Source: Enterococcus_D sp050529585
GTDB taxonomy: Bacteria > Bacillota > Bacilli > Lactobacillales > Enterococcaceae
Assembly (NCBI RefSeq): GCF_050529585.1
Contig: NZ_CP172882.1
Location: 806,001 to 870,000, forward strand
Reading direction: 5' to 3'
Length of the DNA stretch: 64,000 nucleotides
Shown here piece after piece: positions 61,573 to 64,000 of this stretch (position 1 is the first letter of the stretch; the number at the start of each line of letters is the position of its first letter). The position numbers and the translations under genes are program-made. The notes beneath the pieces were generated by a model, which saw only the letters and a list, made by a program, of their open reading frames with translations, was not told the origin of the DNA and made no database searches.

Positions 61573-62394
61573 ATGAAAAAATATTTGGTTCGCTTGTCAG
61601 TAGGTTTGGTTAGCTTATTGACAGCAGGAGCGCTTGCCGCTTGCGGCAACAGCAATGTCACAGAAGAAACGACTGTGAAATTAGGTGTTGTCGGAGAACA
61701 AAATGAGGCTTGGGAACATGTCCAAGAAGCATTAAAAGAAGAAAACATTGATTTGCAATTGGTGAAATTCACGGATTATCGGCAACCCATCGTTGCCTTA
61801 GAAGATGGCTCGATCGATTTGCATGCCGCATTGACAGAGATTTTCATGGACAATGTCAATGAAGAAAGCGGCTATTCCAATACGACGATCGCCTATACGA
61901 CACTGAATCCTTTAGGCATTTATTCCGAGAAGATCACTGACATCAGCGAGTTGCCAGATGGTGCCACAGTAGCACTGCCCAATGATGTGTCCAATGAAAG
62001 CCGCGCATTGTTGTTATTGCAGACCGCCGGGTTGATTACATTAGATGAATCAAAAGGGTTGCTGCCGACCACCAACGATGTTACTGACAATCCTCAACAT
62101 CTAGTGTTTGAACTGTTGGATTCCAATCAAACCGCACGGGCCTTGACAGATGTTGATATTTCACTGATCAATAATGGCATGGCAGTAGATGCTGGGTTGG
62201 TTCCAACTGAAGATGCGATTTACTTGGAACCGGTGGCGGATTCTTCGACGCCTTATTACAATGTGATCGCGGCACGAGCAGATGAAAAAGACAATGACGT
62301 GTATCAAACCGTCGTCAAGTATTATCAGACGGATGAAGTGAAAGCAATTATAGATGAAGTTACAAAAAAATCGAGTATACCTGTATGGGAATAG
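61573..62394 (+). CDS. MetQ/NlpA-like methionine-binding lipoprotein
   Basis: This 273-aa lipoprotein has signal MKKYLVRLSVGLVSLLTAG and lipobox LAAC. The NlpA/MetQ fold follows (VKLGVVGEQNEAWEHVQEALKEEN, VALEDGSIDLHAALTEIF, ALPNDVSNESRALLLLQTAGLI). It is downstream of the methionine synthesis operon, fitting methionine or methionine-derivative uptake. No MetN/MetI-permease genes are adjacent, so it must use an ABC core elsewhere. Confidence 0.85.
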   Translation: MKKYLVRLSVGLVSLLTAGALAACGNSNVTEETTVKLGVVGEQNEAWEHVQEALKEENIDLQLVKFTDYRQPIVALEDGSIDLHAALTEIFMDNVNEESGYSNTTIAYTTLNPLGIYSEKITDISELPDGATVALPNDVSNESRALLLLQTAGLITLDESKGLLPTTNDVTDNPQHLVFELLDSNQTARALTDVDISLINNGMAVDAGLVPTEDAIYLEPVADSSTPYYNVIAARADEKDNDVYQTVVKYYQTDEVKAIIDEVTKKSSIPVWE

Positions 62395-62408
62395 GAAGTA
62401 GGATAAAT

Positions 62409-63992
62409 ATGATAAATTGGAAAAAAGGTTTAGCAAGTATTGCTGTGATCGGGTTAGGATTCGCTCTAGCAGCTTGCGGTTCTTCAAATAGTACAGACGA
62501 AACGACAAATAATTCAACGATTGCAACAGCAGATGATTCAACTTTCACGTATGCAATCAGTGGCGATCCTTCATCAACAAACCCAATCAACACCAGTGAC
62601 CGTTGGGGGTTGACTGTCACCAACATGATTTATTCACCGCTGGTAGCCGTTGAAGCGGATGGTACCACCAAAAATGTGTTGGCTGATTCCGTTGAAGCTG
62701 CAGAAGATGGCCTTTCAGTAACGGTTAAATTGAAACAAGACATCAAATGGTCTGATGGAGAAGCCTTTACTGCTGATGATGTAGTATTCACATATGAGCA
62801 AAAAGTCAAAAAAGAAAATGGCAATGCTGACTCATTATGGGTGAAAGATCAACCAATATCCATTGAAAAAGTCGATGATTACACAGTGAAATTCGTTTTA
62901 CCTTCACCTAGTGCATCGGCGGTCAGCAATATCGCGACAGAAACATACATCATTCCTGAACATATTTACAAAGATGTCTCAGACTTTTCAGTAGCAGAAT
63001 TGCCAGAATCACCAGTAGGGACAGGACCTTACAAGTTAAAAGAATACAAGCGCGGCGAGTACTTCACTTTCGAAGCCAATGAAAACTATTTTGAAGGCGC
63101 CCCTTCAATCAAAAATGTGACACTTAGAATCATTGAAAGTACCGATACCGCGAAAGTCGCTTTGCAAAAAGGGGAAGTCGATGCAACTGTTGTCTTGCCT
63201 TCAGACATTGAAGACTTAGACGATTCTCAAATCACAGTGTATCCTTATACAGAAAACCGGATCGGATACTTAGGTTTGAATACAAATACCGATGCGTTAA
63301 AAGATGTCAAAGTCCGTCAAGCGGTATTATATGCACTGAACAAAGATGAATTGAATCAAGGGGCATACTTAAGCGATGAATACTACGATACACCGTATTC
63401 ATTCTTGCCGCCCAATAATCCATACGTGACTGATGATGTGGAAAAATATGACACCAATGTCGATAAAGCCAAAGAATTATTGCAAGAAGCTGGCGTTTCT
63501 GATTTGACATTGAACCTTGCGTTCACATCAACAGATCCAGCACAAACGATTCAAGCAACGCTGATCCAACAACAACTACAGCAAGCAGGCATCACGGTCA
63601 ACCTTGAAGGCGGCGATGGTACAGCTATTTTCACTGAGTTGAACAAAGCGGACTCAACCAAATACAACTTGTTCCTTGGTGGCTACATCATGGGGAATGA
63701 TCCTGATTTATATGCCCGTTTATTTACAACCGGTGGTGGATCAAATTACTTCCAAGCCAAAATCGACGCTATCGATAGCTTGTTCGCTGAAGCAGCTGTT
63801 GAATTAGATGCTGACAAACGCGCTGATTTATACAATGAATTGCAGCAAGTGGTCGCAGAGGAAGCAATCATCTACCCAATCGTTGACAATAAGAAAATTT
63901 TAGCGGTCAATAACCGAATCGGAAATGTAGAGGATGCGTCATTGATTCCAATCTACACTTTCGAAGATATGTCTAAATTGACGATCAAGTAA
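62409..63992 (+). CDS. OppA/DppA-like peptide-binding lipoprotein
   Basis: This 527-aa lipoprotein has signal MINWKKGLASIAVIGLGFAL and lipobox LAAC, then the family 5 solute-binding fold (GLSVTVKLKQDIKWSDGEAFTADDVVFTYE, ESPVGTGPYKLKEYKRGEYF, KVRQAVLYALNKDEL). ATG 62409 follows GGAAGTAGGA; an upstream start is weaker. It is 14 nt after the MetQ-like gene, so probably co-transcribed. It should bind peptides. Permease and ATPase genes may lie beyond the window end. Confidence 0.88.
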   Translation: MINWKKGLASIAVIGLGFALAACGSSNSTDETTNNSTIATADDSTFTYAISGDPSSTNPINTSDRWGLTVTNMIYSPLVAVEADGTTKNVLADSVEAAEDGLSVTVKLKQDIKWSDGEAFTADDVVFTYEQKVKKENGNADSLWVKDQPISIEKVDDYTVKFVLPSPSASAVSNIATETYIIPEHIYKDVSDFSVAELPESPVGTGPYKLKEYKRGEYFTFEANENYFEGAPSIKNVTLRIIESTDTAKVALQKGEVDATVVLPSDIEDLDDSQITVYPYTENRIGYLGLNTNTDALKDVKVRQAVLYALNKDELNQGAYLSDEYYDTPYSFLPPNNPYVTDDVEKYDTNVDKAKELLQEAGVSDLTLNLAFTSTDPAQTIQATLIQQQLQQAGITVNLEGGDGTAIFTELNKADSTKYNLFLGGYIMGNDPDLYARLFTTGGGSNYFQAKIDAIDSLFAEAAVELDADKRADLYNELQQVVAEEAIIYPIVDNKKILAVNNRIGNVEDASLIPIYTFEDMSKLTIK

Positions 63993-64000
63993 TCCGTTGG

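Noticed and set aside
1..64000. CRISPR arrays, insertion sequences, prophage, tRNA or rRNA genes
   Set aside because: No regularly spaced repeats, transposase, integrase, phage structural genes or cloverleaf/rRNA sequences were seen on either strand.

Overview
The window reads as chromosomal DNA of a low-GC lactic acid bacterium, most likely an Enterococcus or close relative. Supporting signs are a T-box-controlled methionine operon, an EfaR/SloR-type metal box in front of a manganese ABC transporter, strong AGGAGG ribosome sites, lipobox-bearing binding proteins, LexA boxes of the GAAC-N4-GTTC type, the tatD-rnmV-ksgA order, and YesLMN-type sugar regulation. No rRNA, tRNA, CRISPR array, phage or insertion sequence was seen. 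The species call is inference.

Layout. 0.2-5.2 kb: a small protein under a LexA-box promoter, then an A/T-rich block with a MarR regulator, a CynX/NimT-type MFS exporter, an SRPBCC protein and an Old Yellow Enzyme-type reductase sharing a repeated operator-like element, followed by a decayed reading frame and an unknown small gene. 5.3-9.1 kb: a nitroreductase, and a P-type cation ATPase behind a yybP-ykoY (Mn2+) riboswitch with an overlapping terminator. 9.2-15.2 kb, minus strand: a moxR-DUF58-transglutaminase operon and an FAD/NAD(P)-binding protein. 15.4 kb: a Cof-type HAD phosphatase.

16.2-33.6 kb is the centrepiece, a locus that looks built for mannose-rich glycans such as N-glycans. 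It holds GH92, GH125 and GH38 alpha-mannosidases, a ROK sugar kinase, a GH1 glycosidase, a GntR/LacI-type regulator with paired operators, an oligosaccharide ABC importer (two permeases and a lipoprotein, no ATPase), and a YesL-YesM-YesN membrane protein/sensor kinase/AraC response regulator set. The enzyme set parallels the pneumococcal N-glycan locus. The dedicated two-component system, the GH1 and a 21-bp-phased direct repeat before the importer are the distinctive parts.

33.6-40 kb: a YczE-like membrane protein, an MFS transporter, an APC amino-acid transporter overlapping a D-2-hydroxyacid dehydrogenase, an unexplained structured RNA/terminator, and a YibE/F-type membrane protein pair. 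40.1-46.9 kb: a galactan/galacto-oligosaccharide locus (LacI regulator, binding protein, two permeases, GH42 beta-galactosidase) with two near-identical palindromic operators and a cre-like site. 46.9-48.4 kb: a secreted fumarate-reductase-like flavoprotein lipoprotein.

48.6-51.1 kb: a manganese-type ABC importer whose permease and solute-binding protein are fused in one polypeptide, under a metal-repressor box. With the riboswitch-controlled ATPase it gives opposed import and export arms for manganese. 51.2-57.5 kb: a phosphoesterase, an unknown membrane protein, tatD-rnmV-ksgA, a cytoplasmic S41-family protein, and an ECF S component (probably NiaX) behind two NiaR-like palindromes. 57.6-61.3 kb: a Met T-box leader and metA-(malY/patB)-metI. 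61.5-64 kb: a MetQ-like and an OppA/DppA-like binding lipoprotein. Several positions were derived by hand-counting and could be off by a base.
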